64,000 nt of DNA from Rhodospirillum sp047263945 (GCF_047263945.1 NZ_JBLAVB010000011.1:85079-149078); one strand, 5' to 3'; shown: positions 50,392 through 59,409, counted from the stretch's first letter. Notes: a model not told the origin generated them from the letters alone. Translations and numbers: made by a program.

Positions 50392-53179
50392 CCGCCCCAC
50401 CCTCCGCCATCATGTCCTTCCAGGCCTGAAGGGCCGCCAAACTGTCGCGGGTCAGTTCCACCAGTCCGTCGGTCTCCACGGTGTCCGCGTCGGCGCCGCG
50501 CAACAGAGCCGCCTCCAGGGCTTTGGCCCGGCCGCGCAGGCGCATCAGGCCATAGGTTCCCGCTACCCCCGACAACCGGTGAGCGGCGTTGACCGAAGGT
50601 TCATCGTCCAACCGCCCGAGGGCCGATCGGATCGAGATCTCGGCCAGATCCACCAGACGGGCCACTTCCTCAGGCGGCAAAGCGGTGGCCATGTCCTCCA
50701 AATAGGCGGGCGTGAACAGGGGCGTCCCGTCTCGAGGATCCCCGCCCCTCGGGTTCGGATCCGGCTCAAGGGGGGACTCCGGGTTGGGCGGCGGTGCATT
50801 CCGGTTCTCCCAAGCAGCCTGGATCGCCGTGCGCAGGTCCGCCGACAGGATCGGTTTGGCCACGATGTCCACCGCCCCTGCGGCAAAGCAGGCAGCCCGG
50901 TCCTCGGGCAGGACGTTGGCGGTAACGGCGATAACCGGCGGCCCACCCCGTTCCCGTACCCTCCGGGTCACGTCCAGGCCAGACAGACCGGGCAGTCGCA
51001 AGTCCGTCAGCACCAAGTCGAACCGTTCCGTCTCCACCAGCTCCAGGGCCTCGGCGCCGGTGGTGGCCGAGTGGACACTATGGCCGTCGACGGTAAGAAA
51101 GCCCTCAAGCACCTGCCGGTTCACCGGTTCGTCCTCCACGAGCAAGATGGAGAGGCTGGGCAGGGGCGAGGGCGCCACCGACTGGGGCGGCAACCCCATG
51201 CCATCCGCCGAGCCGAAATCGAAGGTCAGATCCACGTGGAAGCGGGAGCCGCCGCCCGGATTGGCCTCGTGGAAAACGACCCCCCCCATACCTTCCACCA
51301 GCCGCCGGGAGATCGCCAGCCCCAGACCGGCTCCGCCATAACGGGTGGAGCGGTCGGCACTGACCTGGTTGAAGGGTTGGAACAGGGCCTCTCTGTGGGG
51401 CTCGGGCACGCCGATACCCGTATCCTCCACGGTCAAGCGGATCAGGGCCTGGGCGTGGTCCTGCCCACGCAAGGCCACCGAAAGGATAACGCCTCCCGTT
51501 TCGGTGAACTTGATGGCATTGCCCACCAGATTAAGCACCACCTGGCGCAAGCGGGCCGGGTCCCCCAGCAAGGCGACCGGGACCTCTTCGCCGACCATCA
51601 GGTCCAGGCTGATGCCCTTGCGTTCGGCGGTGGAACGCATGAGTTCGATAATACCGGTAAGCAGCCCCTCCAGATCAAAATCCTTGCGCAGGAAATCGAC
51701 CTTGCCCGCCTCTACCCGGCTGATGTCGAGGATATCGTTCAGCAGTTCGGCCAAGGCCGCGCCGGACTGACGGATGGTGCGCACCTGAGCACGGGATTGA
51801 TCGTCCAGCTCCCGGGCATCCAGCAGTTCGGCGACTCCCAGCAGGCCGTTCAAGGGAGTGCGGATCTCGTGACTCATCATCGCCAAGAAGTCGGTCTTGA
51901 CCTGGACGGCATTCTCCGCCTGCTCCTTGGCAATGCGCAGTTCGGCGGTGCGTTCCTCCACCATGCGCTTGAGACCGGTCTGGTAGGCGTGGACCCGATG
52001 GGCCATGTCGTTGAAGGTCCTGGCCAGCGCCTTGACCTCCCGCGGGCCGGATTCGGCGTGAAGCTCGCGCACCTTACCGGAAGACAGCAGGGAGGCCGCC
52101 CCCTCCAGCTCCAGGATGGGCGCACTGATGGCCCGGGCAAGGAACAAAGCCACGGCGAGGACCAGAACGATCAGGGTCCCGAGCACCACAAAGCCCATAT
52201 TGCGCAGCCGGTCGACCCGAGCCCTGCGCTCATCCAGGTCCGCCTTAACGACCATGGCCCAGCCATAGGAGGGCAAGTAGCGCCAAGCCGCCAGGACCTG
52301 ATGCCCTCGATAGTCCACAGCCGCCCCGTGGCCCCGGTGGCCCGCCAGGGCCCGTTGGAAGGGCCAAGCCGCCGGATCGTCCGCGGCGATAACACCCGTC
52401 AAGGGTGCTTCGGCAGGGAAACGGGTGCCGCCATACAGGCGCACTCCCCCGGAATCCGCCGACCCAAGCTGGGTTTCCCCTGTCGCCCCCAAACCGGTGT
52501 AATCCTTCAGGACTGCGGCAATGTCCTGCAAGCCGACAGCCAACGCCACCACGCCTTGCACCGCACCGTCCCGAAGCATGGGCGCCGCAGAAAAGGCCAC
52601 ACCCCCACCTCGCCCATTATCGACAAAATCGGAGAGCTGGGGTTCCAACAGGGTGGAGGCCCTGTCAAAAACAATCCTCAGAGCCTCCCGCCCCTTCGCG
52701 CCCAAGGGTTCCCCGTCGGAGAAGACCACCACGCCATTGGGGGCGATCAAATAGAGGCCCGGAGCGTCCATGGTGGCCCTCACCCGGGTCAGGTAGGTCC
52801 GGAAATTCTCTTCCGGACTCCCCGGGTTGGGGGGCAACATGAGAGGGCCATGATCCATCCCCCATCCGGCACCCTGAAGCACCCCAACCGCCTGGGCCAA
52901 GAGCGGGGCCGAGGCTGCTATCCGCGCTTCCCGCAAACGGGCGCGGGCGTAGGACTCCACCTCCTGTGCGCGGCCATCGGCGATGACCGCCAGATTCTGG
53001 ACGATTTCCTCGGAGATCTGGCGCTCGGCCGCATCAACATATCGCCAGCCAATCATGGCCATGGGCAAGAGACCCAGAACAACGAAGATCATGCCGATTT
53101 CAACGGCGAGGCTTAACCCCCCCGGAGACCGGGACCGGCCCTCCTTGCCCGCGCCTCGTCCCAAACGTCCCCCCATCAT
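50387..53179 (-). CDS. Hybrid sensor histidine kinase with receiver and HPt domains
   Basis: 930 residues from ATG 53179 (ATGA overlap with the sensor gene). Order: membrane span (about 25-45), periplasmic dCache-like sensor domain (about 48-325), second span (about 328-347), HAMP, coiled coil, HisKA with His437 (MMSHEIRTPLNG), HATPase_c (LVGNAIKFTETGG; EDTGIGVP; GGAGLGLAISRRL), receiver with Asp726 (LVLTDLRLPG) and HPt with His867 (AAHRLSGVAGTYG). A His-Asp-His-Asp phosphorelay therefore needs an external regulator; none adjoins. The upstream UrtA-like protein probably feeds it a ligand signal (inference), as TorT does for TorS. Confidence 0.93.
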   Translation of the reverse strand: MMGGRLGRGAGKEGRSRSPGGLSLAVEIGMIFVVLGLLPMAMIGWRYVDAAERQISEEIVQNLAVIADGRAQEVESYARARLREARIAASAPLLAQAVGVLQGAGWGMDHGPLMLPPNPGSPEENFRTYLTRVRATMDAPGLYLIAPNGVVVFSDGEPLGAKGREALRIVFDRASTLLEPQLSDFVDNGRGGGVAFSAAPMLRDGAVQGVVALAVGLQDIAAVLKDYTGLGATGETQLGSADSGGVRLYGGTRFPAEAPLTGVIAADDPAAWPFQRALAGHRGHGAAVDYRGHQVLAAWRYLPSYGWAMVVKADLDERRARVDRLRNMGFVVLGTLIVLVLAVALFLARAISAPILELEGAASLLSSGKVRELHAESGPREVKALARTFNDMAHRVHAYQTGLKRMVEERTAELRIAKEQAENAVQVKTDFLAMMSHEIRTPLNGLLGVAELLDARELDDQSRAQVRTIRQSGAALAELLNDILDISRVEAGKVDFLRKDFDLEGLLTGIIELMRSTAERKGISLDLMVGEEVPVALLGDPARLRQVVLNLVGNAIKFTETGGVILSVALRGQDHAQALIRLTVEDTGIGVPEPHREALFQPFNQVSADRSTRYGGAGLGLAISRRLVEGMGGVVFHEANPGGGSRFHVDLTFDFGSADGMGLPPQSVAPSPLPSLSILLVEDEPVNRQVLEGFLTVDGHSVHSATTGAEALELVETERFDLVLTDLRLPGLSGLDVTRRVRERGGPPVIAVTANVLPEDRAACFAAGAVDIVAKPILSADLRTAIQAAWENRNAPPPNPESPLEPDPNPRGGDPRDGTPLFTPAYLEDMATALPPEEVARLVDLAEISIRSALGRLDDEPSVNAAHRLSGVAGTYGLMRLRGRAKALEAALLRGADADTVETDGLVELTRDSLAALQAWKDMMAEGGAV

Positions 53180-54489
53180 GACCCGCTCCGCGACGGAGCC
53201 GCCCAATGGTTGTTCCAACCCTTATACAAACCGTCGAGGAAAACCAGCCACTCCGGTTCGGTCAGGAATCCGGGAAAGGGTTCGGGCCGGATCGGCCGAC
53301 CACTGCTCCACACGATGGAAAAATCCCCCGCAGTCGTCATACGTCCAATCAAGACCGTCCGCCAGGTGTGCTGGCTGGCCGGATCGATGTACACGATGCC
53401 ACTCGGCGCGCGCATGGACTGTCCCATCAGAAAGGCGCGGTAATCGGCGTAATCGGCACTGCCCGCTTCCTCCACTGCCCGGGCCCAAAGCTGAACACCG
53501 AAATAGGCCGCTTCCATGGGGGCAGTGGTGACGTAGCTCTGTCCATAAGCAGCGCGGAAGGCCTTGACGAAGGCCTTATTTTCCGGAGAATCGACGCTCT
53601 GGAAATAATTTCGCGATGCATAATCCCCTGCCACCAGATCAGGTCCGATCGCTTGGACCTCCGCTTCCGCCAGACTGAAGGACATGACCGGGATGTCGTC
53701 AGAGCGGATCCCGGCGGCCCGAAGTTGGTGGTAGAAGGCAATGTTGCTGTCGCCATTGATCGTGTTGAAGATCACGTCCGGATGGATCTTCTTGATCTCT
53801 TCAATGATGGCGGAGAAATCCCGGCCTCCCAGGGGAACATAACCCTCGCCGACAATCTTACCCTTCAGGGCACCGACCTGAATGCGGATGATCGCATTGG
53901 CCGTGCGGGGAAAGACGTAGTCCGATCCCACCAGATAAATCCGCCGCCCCAGGTTATCGATGGACCATTTGGTGGCCGGGATGATCTGTTGATTGGGGGC
54001 AGCGCCGGTGTAGATGATGTTGGGCGAACGCTCCAAGCCCTCGTACTGGACGGGATAAAACAGCACACCCTTGTCCCGTTCGAACACGGGTTTGACCGTC
54101 TTCCGGCAGGCCGAGGTCCAGCAGCCGAACACAGCAGAAACCTTATCCTGAACGATCAATTCCTCGGCTTTTTTGGCAAACAGCGCCCAGTCGGAACGAC
54201 CATCGATGACGATGGGCTCCACCCGTCGCCCGAGGACCCCGCCGTTCTGATTCAACTGGTCGATGGCAAACAGGGTGGCGTCGGCGACCGTGCGCTCGCT
54301 AACCGCCATGGTCCCGCTGAGGGAGTGGAGCACACCAACCTTGATGGGATCCTTCGAAGGGCTTCGGTCCACGCCGGTCAACAGGGGGGCCACATAGGTG
54401 ATCAGCAGCCCCAGCGCCAAAGCGGCAATTGCGGCCACATAGTAGCGGTGATGTTGCGCCAGTACCCGATTGCCCCTTGAAAACACCAT
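53176..54489 (-). CDS. UrtA-like periplasmic urea/amide-binding sensor, membrane-anchored
   Basis: 437 residues. An uncleaved-looking N-terminal hydrophobic anchor (YYVAAIAALALGLLITYVA) precedes a type I periplasmic binding domain of the AmiC/UrtA group: IKVGVLHSLSGTMAVSERTV, VSAVFGCWTSACRKTVKPVF, LFYPVQYEGLERSPNIIYTG, PMEAAYFGVQLWARAVEEAG. Blocks that bind urea in UrtA are kept. It is coupled to the hybrid kinase and no transporter adjoins, so it is best read as a ligand sensor. It differs from UrtA in the C-terminal tail. Confidence 0.88.
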   Translation of the reverse strand: MVFSRGNRVLAQHHRYYVAAIAALALGLLITYVAPLLTGVDRSPSKDPIKVGVLHSLSGTMAVSERTVADATLFAIDQLNQNGGVLGRRVEPIVIDGRSDWALFAKKAEELIVQDKVSAVFGCWTSACRKTVKPVFERDKGVLFYPVQYEGLERSPNIIYTGAAPNQQIIPATKWSIDNLGRRIYLVGSDYVFPRTANAIIRIQVGALKGKIVGEGYVPLGGRDFSAIIEEIKKIHPDVIFNTINGDSNIAFYHQLRAAGIRSDDIPVMSFSLAEAEVQAIGPDLVAGDYASRNYFQSVDSPENKAFVKAFRAAYGQSYVTTAPMEAAYFGVQLWARAVEEAGSADYADYRAFLMGQSMRAPSGIVYIDPASQHTWRTVLIGRMTTAGDFSIVWSSGRPIRPEPFPGFLTEPEWLVFLDGLYKGWNNHWAAPSRSGS

Positions 54490-54538
54490 TTCGTCCCTTT
54501 TGTTCCTCGTCGGTGTTCTCCAACCATCAAACCGACGA

Positions 54539-55165
54539 TCAGACCCTGTAGCCCTCCTCCAAAAGAACCTGACGCACCTTGGGGCGGGAAACCATCAGGT
54601 CATAATGGGCGCGGCAGGCGTCGGGCATCTTCAGATTAATACGATCAGCCCAGAATTCCACATAGAACAATGCGGCGTCGGCAATGGTGAAGTGATCCAA
54701 AAGCAGTCCGCCGCCCTTGGCCTCCAACCGCTTGGCGAGGATCCCCAAACCCGTCTGGACAATCCTCTTGCCCTGGTCCTCGATGGCTTGCCGGTCCTCT
54801 TCCCGGAACAGATAGCGGTCTGTGGTGAAAATCCGGGTGTATCCCTGCATGTGGATGGTGCCAACCACATGGCTCATGATCTCCAGAACATCGGCCTGGC
54901 CGCCTGGGTCCTCGGGCAACAGTTTCGCCTTGGGGTAGGTCAGGGCCAACCACCAGGCGATAGCCTGAAACTCGGCCAGCGCTGTGCCATCTTCCCTCAC
55001 CAGCACAGGAATGGTGCCCTTGGGATTGATCGCCAGGAAGTCCGGCTTGGTGTTATCGCCCTTGGGCAGGTTCACGATATGAACAGCAAACAGCAGATCC
55101 AGTTCCTCCAACAGGATGTGAATGCCGGTCGAACAGGATCCGGGGGTCATATGAAAATGCAGCAT
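54539..55165 (-). CDS. Glutathione S-transferase family protein
   Basis: 208 residues. Thioredoxin-like N-terminal domain (LHFHMTPGSCSTGIHILLEE; INPKGTIPVLVREDGTALAE, with the Glu/Thr-Ala pair for glutathione) and helical C-terminal domain. The SCSTGIH active-site segment, with Cys and Ser, resembles beta-class GSTs (GstB type). Located 50 bp upstream of the sensor gene on the same strand. Confidence 0.88.
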   Translation of the reverse strand: MLHFHMTPGSCSTGIHILLEELDLLFAVHIVNLPKGDNTKPDFLAINPKGTIPVLVREDGTALAEFQAIAWWLALTYPKAKLLPEDPGGQADVLEIMSHVVGTIHMQGYTRIFTTDRYLFREEDRQAIEDQGKRIVQTGLGILAKRLEAKGGGLLLDHFTIADAALFYVEFWADRINLKMPDACRAHYDLMVSRPKVRQVLLEEGYRV

Positions 55166-55457
55166 GGGTGAAACGCTCCCCCCCTAGAGTGATGGTACTC
55201 CAGGGGAGCTAGCAAGAACGGCGCCAGGGGGAAGGGAAGGAAAGAGGCTGGAAATCCGCGTTTTTCCCCTCCTCTTGTCGGATTTGCGACAAAAAAATGC
55301 GACATGCGCGCCCCCTCCACCCCCCTTTCGCCCCCCCCCTTTCACCCCCCCTCTCGCCAGTGTAAGCCGCCAAAACCCCGTCTCTTCGGGGAGTTCGGCA
55401 AGTGGTTCGGTCCTTGCTTGGATGGGGGGAAGCAGCACGGAAAGGACCTGTTCACCC

Positions 55458-57092
55458 ATGCCCCCCCTGTCCGAAACGGCCTCCCCCTCCACCGCGTTCT
55501 CCCCGGCCCGGGCCTACCACGAAGCCAGCAAGCACCGGGTGGAGGGCTATGCCCCCAGTCCCGGCTTTCTCGACTGGGACTCCCAGCCCTCCCCGTTCCG
55601 CCGCTACCGGGGTGCACCGGTGGTTGCCCTGCCGCTGATTACCACGCTGACAGAGGCCCCAACCCGCCCCACCCTCGCCGCGCTGGGCCATATGATGGAG
55701 TTGGCCCTGGGCCTGACCGCCTGGAAATCCCTGGGTCCAGACCGCTGGTCCCTGCGCGCCAACCCGTCCAGCGGCAATCTCCATCCAACGGAGGGCTATC
55801 TGCTGCTTTGGGCGACGGACGAGCCCGATGCCCTTCCGCCGGGGCTCTACCATTACGCCCCCCAGGACCATCTGTTGGAGCGCCGGGCCAGCCTGGACAC
55901 CGCCCTGGCCGCAGAACTCACCGCCGCCCATCCCGGGACTTGGGGTGCCGTTGGGCTGTCGTCTGTCGTCTGGCGAGAGGAATGGAAATACGGCTCTCGG
56001 GCCTACCGCTACTGCCAACATGACCTGGGCCATGCACTGGCCTGTCTGGGCGTGGCCGCAGGAATCGTCGGCTGGCGAATGCGCCTGGATCCTCGCCCCG
56101 CAGACGCCACTGTCTCCGCATGCCTGGGCTTGGACCGGATCCCGGACAGAAACGGAGCCGAAGCAGAACAGCCCGACCTCCTCGCTCTGCTGGGCTCCAC
56201 GCCGGATCTGGCGACACCGCTGCCCTGGGACCGGATTGCGCAGGGCCTCGCGGACTGGAGGGGAGAGGCCGACGGCCCCATCGCCCCGCGGGTGCGGTGG
56301 CCCGAAGTGGCGGCCGTTCTCTCTGCCCTGGACAAGGGGGAAACCACCCTCCCCGCCACTCCCACCGTTTCTCCTTCAACGACCTTTGCGCCCTTCGCTC
56401 CCCGTCCGGCATTGATCCGTCAAAGGCGCAGCGCCCAGCGCATGGACGGCAAAACGCCGATGGAATGGACAGCCTTCGAACGCAGCCTGTCCCGAACCCT
56501 TCCCCAGACCGCAAGCGCACCCTTCGACCTCTGGCCCTGGAATCCGGCACTCAATCTGCTGCTGTTCGTCCATGGTGTGGAGGGATTGGAGCCCGGCCTG
56601 TACCTGCTCGACCGCTGCCCGAAGCGCGCAACTGATTTCCGTGCAGCCTGTTCGGCACCGGACCTGTCCTGGTCCCCAATTCCCGGCACCGACCTCCCCC
56701 TCTTCGCCCTGCGGACCCCGCTGGACCTGCGGCGAGAGACGTCGAAACTGTCCTGCCGCCAGGGAATTGCCGGGCGGGGGGCCTTCTCCCTAGGGATGAT
56801 CGGCGCCCTGGGCCCTGTGTTGGAGGAGGAGGGAGACTGGGCCTACCGCCGCCTCCATTGGGAGGCCGGGATGATCGGCCAGGTGCTTTACCTGGAAGCA
56901 GAAGCAGCGGGGTTGCGCGGCACGGGCATTGGCTGCTTCCTGGACGATGCGGTCCATGGGCTGTTGGGACTGGACAGGGGGCCCTACGCACCCTGGGCCA
57001 CCCTTTACCACTTCACCATTGGAAAGGCCCTTGAGGACAGCCGCCTGTCCACCGAACCGGCCTACACTCCCCTTTCGGAGCCCCGCAGATGA
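55458..57092 (+). CDS. SagB-type protein with two nitroreductase domains
   Basis: 544 residues from ATG 55458; the open frame begins at 55275 but the extension is C-tract-derived (Pro runs) and unlikely. Half one (about 40-270): LRANPSSGNLHPTEGYLLLW, YHYAPQDHLLERRA, WKYGSRAYRYCQHDLGHALA, typical of SagB/ThcOx flavin dehydrogenases. Half two (about 310-530): LIRQRRSAQRMDGKTPMEWT, YLLDRCPKRATDFRAACS, WEAGMIGQVLYLEAEAAGLR. SagB enzymes use FMN to oxidise azolines in RiPPs. No YcaO, precursor or other RiPP gene is present, so the substrate is unknown. Translationally coupled to the next gene. Confidence 0.82.
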   Translation: MPPLSETASPSTAFSPARAYHEASKHRVEGYAPSPGFLDWDSQPSPFRRYRGAPVVALPLITTLTEAPTRPTLAALGHMMELALGLTAWKSLGPDRWSLRANPSSGNLHPTEGYLLLWATDEPDALPPGLYHYAPQDHLLERRASLDTALAAELTAAHPGTWGAVGLSSVVWREEWKYGSRAYRYCQHDLGHALACLGVAAGIVGWRMRLDPRPADATVSACLGLDRIPDRNGAEAEQPDLLALLGSTPDLATPLPWDRIAQGLADWRGEADGPIAPRVRWPEVAAVLSALDKGETTLPATPTVSPSTTFAPFAPRPALIRQRRSAQRMDGKTPMEWTAFERSLSRTLPQTASAPFDLWPWNPALNLLLFVHGVEGLEPGLYLLDRCPKRATDFRAACSAPDLSWSPIPGTDLPLFALRTPLDLRRETSKLSCRQGIAGRGAFSLGMIGALGPVLEEEGDWAYRRLHWEAGMIGQVLYLEAEAAGLRGTGIGCFLDDAVHGLLGLDRGPYAPWATLYHFTIGKALEDSRLSTEPAYTPLSEPRR

Positions 57093-57427
57093 GCACAACC
57101 ACGCCCGACTTAGCGGATTACGTCCACCTGTTTCAAACCTATGGAAACGACCTGGGCGACCTTTACCAAGAACCGGAAGATGATCGCTACGCCCTGCTGT
57201 TCGAGCAGGTGACCCGCCTGTTGGTCAAACCCTCGCCCTTCAATCTGACTCTGGCCGAGCCTTTCCGGATCTCCGCCCATCGCTACCTGGACGGGGACCC
57301 GATCACGGTCAGGCATTTAAAGGACCCGGCAAACCGACATTTCATGCTCTGCGACCTACACGACTGGATCATGCTCCGCGGCGGGCTGGCCTTGAAGCGA
57401 GCCCAGGCAAAGCAGGCAGGCAGATAG
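57089..57427 (+). CDS. Small hypothetical protein coupled to the SagB-like gene
   Basis: 112 residues; its ATG overlaps the preceding stop (ATGA). No signal, membrane segment or recognised domain. The sequence is mixed alpha/beta with conserved-looking LFQTYGNDLGDLYQEPEDDR and a basic tail (LKRAQAKQAGR). It could be a partner or chaperone of the nitroreductase protein; it does not look like a RiPP precursor (no short core, few Cys/Ser/Thr). I do not recognise the family. Confidence 0.65.
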   Translation: MSTTTPDLADYVHLFQTYGNDLGDLYQEPEDDRYALLFEQVTRLLVKPSPFNLTLAEPFRISAHRYLDGDPITVRHLKDPANRHFMLCDLHDWIMLRGGLALKRAQAKQAGR

Positions 57428-57494
57428 CCCGGCAGGCCGTCGCGTTTTGCTGCCTCTTTCCAGAAAACCGGGTCCACACAGGAAGACCGGCCCG

Positions 57495-58190
57495 TCATCG
57501 CGGTGACATTTTCCCTCGCAGGGCGCGCACGGCGCAGCCCGGAGTCGTGAGCACGGGAGCAGAGGTCACGCTTTGGACCTGAGCAGCCGCCCGGGCCAGG
57601 GAAAACTGGCCGAGGATCACCGCGTCCACCTCCCCCACCCCCCGGCAGGCCTCCCTGGCGAGGCGGTCATGGGTCGCGCCGTCCCCGGCCTTCAAGGCCG
57701 CCAGTGCCCCCTCGACAAAGATGGGAGTCACCGTCACCTCCCGCCCCCGGGCTGCGGCCATGGCATGCAACTCCGCTTCGAGCGCCGCCAGGGACGGACC
57801 AAAGGTGACCACCAGAGCCAGACGACTCCCCCGGTCGAGGGCTTCCTCAAAAGCGGACTCATTGGGCCGCAAAACGGGCAGAGAGAGACGCGCCTTCACC
57901 GCATCAATCGCCGGACCAAAGGCGGAACAGGTAAAAAGAATAGCCTGGGTCTGTCCGGCCTTGCCGTCCAACCCGACAGCGTAATCCGCCAAGGTCTGGA
58001 AGCGGTCCATCATCGCGGTATCCAGAGTTCCCACCTCGGCCAAATCAATGGCCAGGGAGGTATCGAGAAGGTCAAAGGCGAAGGCCTCCGGCCACTCCTC
58101 GGCGAAGGCGGCCCGGGCCGGAAGGACGGAGTCCTCAAGGGCATGGATCAGCGCAATTCGAGGTCCCACCCCAGCCGGTTTTTCAGACAT
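57495..58190 (-). CDS. Asp/Glu/hydantoin racemase-family protein
   Basis: 231 residues. N-terminal IALIHALEDSVLPARAAF, then the first catalytic Cys in ILFTCSAFGPAI and a second Cys in TTPGCAVRALRG near the C-terminus, the two-Cys layout of the Asp/Glu racemase superfamily. The substrate (aspartate, hydantoin, maleate or another acid) cannot be told. It is convergent with the 57089 gene, and a family A element separates it from the FCD regulator. Confidence 0.78.
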   Translation of the reverse strand: MSEKPAGVGPRIALIHALEDSVLPARAAFAEEWPEAFAFDLLDTSLAIDLAEVGTLDTAMMDRFQTLADYAVGLDGKAGQTQAILFTCSAFGPAIDAVKARLSLPVLRPNESAFEEALDRGSRLALVVTFGPSLAALEAELHAMAAARGREVTVTPIFVEGALAALKAGDGATHDRLAREACRGVGEVDAVILGQFSLARAAAQVQSVTSAPVLTTPGCAVRALRGKMSPR

Positions 58191-58298
58191 TGTCCTCTCC
58201 TTGCCACGCCTTCAGGGTCCCCATCAAAGGTCCAACGGCAAACATCCGCCCCTGTATCCTACCGCCAAGTGTCGTCTGAACTTTTACACCTTAGGTGC

Positions 58299-58517
58299 AA
58301 GGTACACGACAGTCAGTCCTTTTCAGTCAAGGGGCTTTGCTCCGTCCCCCACCGGGGCCGAAAGGCCCCAAACTATTACTTTTGGCCGAAAGGCCCCAAA
58401 CTATTGCTTTTGGCCGAAAGGCCCCAGACCCCAGGAAAAAAGGGGGGCTTGGGGGCATTTGCCCCCAAATGGGCTTGGGCAATCGCCCAAAAAACACGAG
58501 ACACGGTCGTGTCCTGT
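58299..58517 (+). repeat. Family A multi-hairpin element, copy 6, with GAAA unit triplicated
   Basis: Closing arms GGTACACGACAG (58300-58312) and the GGTCGTGTCC region (58505-58514). First hairpin GGGGCTTTGCTCC (58331-58343); then three GGCCGAAAGGCC hairpins (near 58357, 58384 and 58412) in 27-29-bp direct repeats; then GGGGGCATTTGCCCCC (58450-58465) and TTGGGCAATCGCCCAA (58475-58490). The gap 58191-58520 holds no gene. Confidence 0.88.
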
Positions 58518-58520
58518 GCC

Positions 58521-59219
58521 TTACGCGACCTGAACCGCCCATTTATCCTGCGTCAACAGGGCCCGCCCTGACCGGACGAGGCCATCGGTCACATCGCCTT
58601 CGATGGCGACAGCAACCGCCTCAGGATCCCGGGCGCGCAGGGCCTCGACCAGTTTCTTGTGGTGATCGACCACGTAAACGCCGCCAAGATGACGCACCAC
58701 CTGCCGCTGAAACGGGCCAAGTTGCAGCCAGACCGATTCAATGAGCGGCATCACGGCCTGATCGGGGTTCAGGCAATAAAGTAAACCATGGAAGCGACGG
58801 TTAAGGTGGGTCAACTCATCGAAATCGCCCGCCGCGTAGCTGGCATCCATCCGTTCGTCCAAGGCCACCAGACTGTCAACCAGACGGTCCGAGACATAAG
58901 GGAGGGATCGTTGCGCTGCATAGGTTTCCAGAACCACGCGCAGGCGCACCAACTCCTCAAAACGGCCAGGGGTCATGTCTGGCACCCGCAAGCGCCGATT
59001 TCCCAAGACCTCAATCGCGTTCTCCGAACTCAGGCGACGCACGGCCTCGCGGATGGGCGTCAGACTCAAGGCCAGGCTCTCCGCCAGATTGCGGATCGTC
59101 AGGGCGGTTCCGGGCTTGATGGCACCGACCATAATCGCGTTTCTCAACCGTTCATACGCGTATTCCTGAGTCGTCGCCCCTTCCGGCATGTCAATCTCGG
59201 GAATGGTCAATGTGCTCAT
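58521..59219 (-). CDS. GntR-family transcriptional regulator, FCD type
   Basis: 232 residues. N-terminal winged HTH (about 18-80: YAYERLRNAIMVGAIKPGTA; SLALSLTPIREAVRRLSSEN) and C-terminal FCD effector domain with metal-binding Asp/His pattern (DASYAAGDFDELTHLNRRFH; VDHHKKLVEALRARDPEAVA). FCD regulators control catabolism of organic and amino acids. It is divergent from the amidotransferase at 59410, the likeliest target. Confidence 0.9.
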   Translation of the reverse strand: MSTLTIPEIDMPEGATTQEYAYERLRNAIMVGAIKPGTALTIRNLAESLALSLTPIREAVRRLSSENAIEVLGNRRLRVPDMTPGRFEELVRLRVVLETYAAQRSLPYVSDRLVDSLVALDERMDASYAAGDFDELTHLNRRFHGLLYCLNPDQAVMPLIESVWLQLGPFQRQVVRHLGGVYVVDHHKKLVEALRARDPEAVAVAIEGDVTDGLVRSGRALLTQDKWAVQVA

Positions 59220-59409
59220 TTTTTCACCTTATGGACTCGAAGACGGGAAACACCGCTTCCCTGGATCGGGACAAGGCGCCCCTCCGTTACCCCACTCGCG
59301 ACAGGGGGCAGCGCTATTGTATCCATTGACATCCGGATCACCGCTTCCAATCTCCACCGAGCGGATCCGATCGGAGGCGCCTCCCCCACCAGACTCATGA
59401 GGACATATC

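Noticed and set aside
50267..53116. 949-aa open frame on the + strand across the hybrid kinase
   Set aside because: Fully antisense to a kinase whose HisKA, ATPase, receiver and HPt motifs are all intact on the other strand.
55275..55457. 61-residue N-terminal extension of the SagB-like protein
   Set aside because: Derived from C-tracts giving Pro runs; the ATG at 55458 is followed by normal protein sequence.
58355..58425. Regularly spaced repeats resembling a short CRISPR array
   Set aside because: The repeated unit is an 11-16 bp hairpin with nearly identical 'spacers', so it is a tandem duplication of a family A hairpin, not a repeat-spacer array; no cas genes are present.
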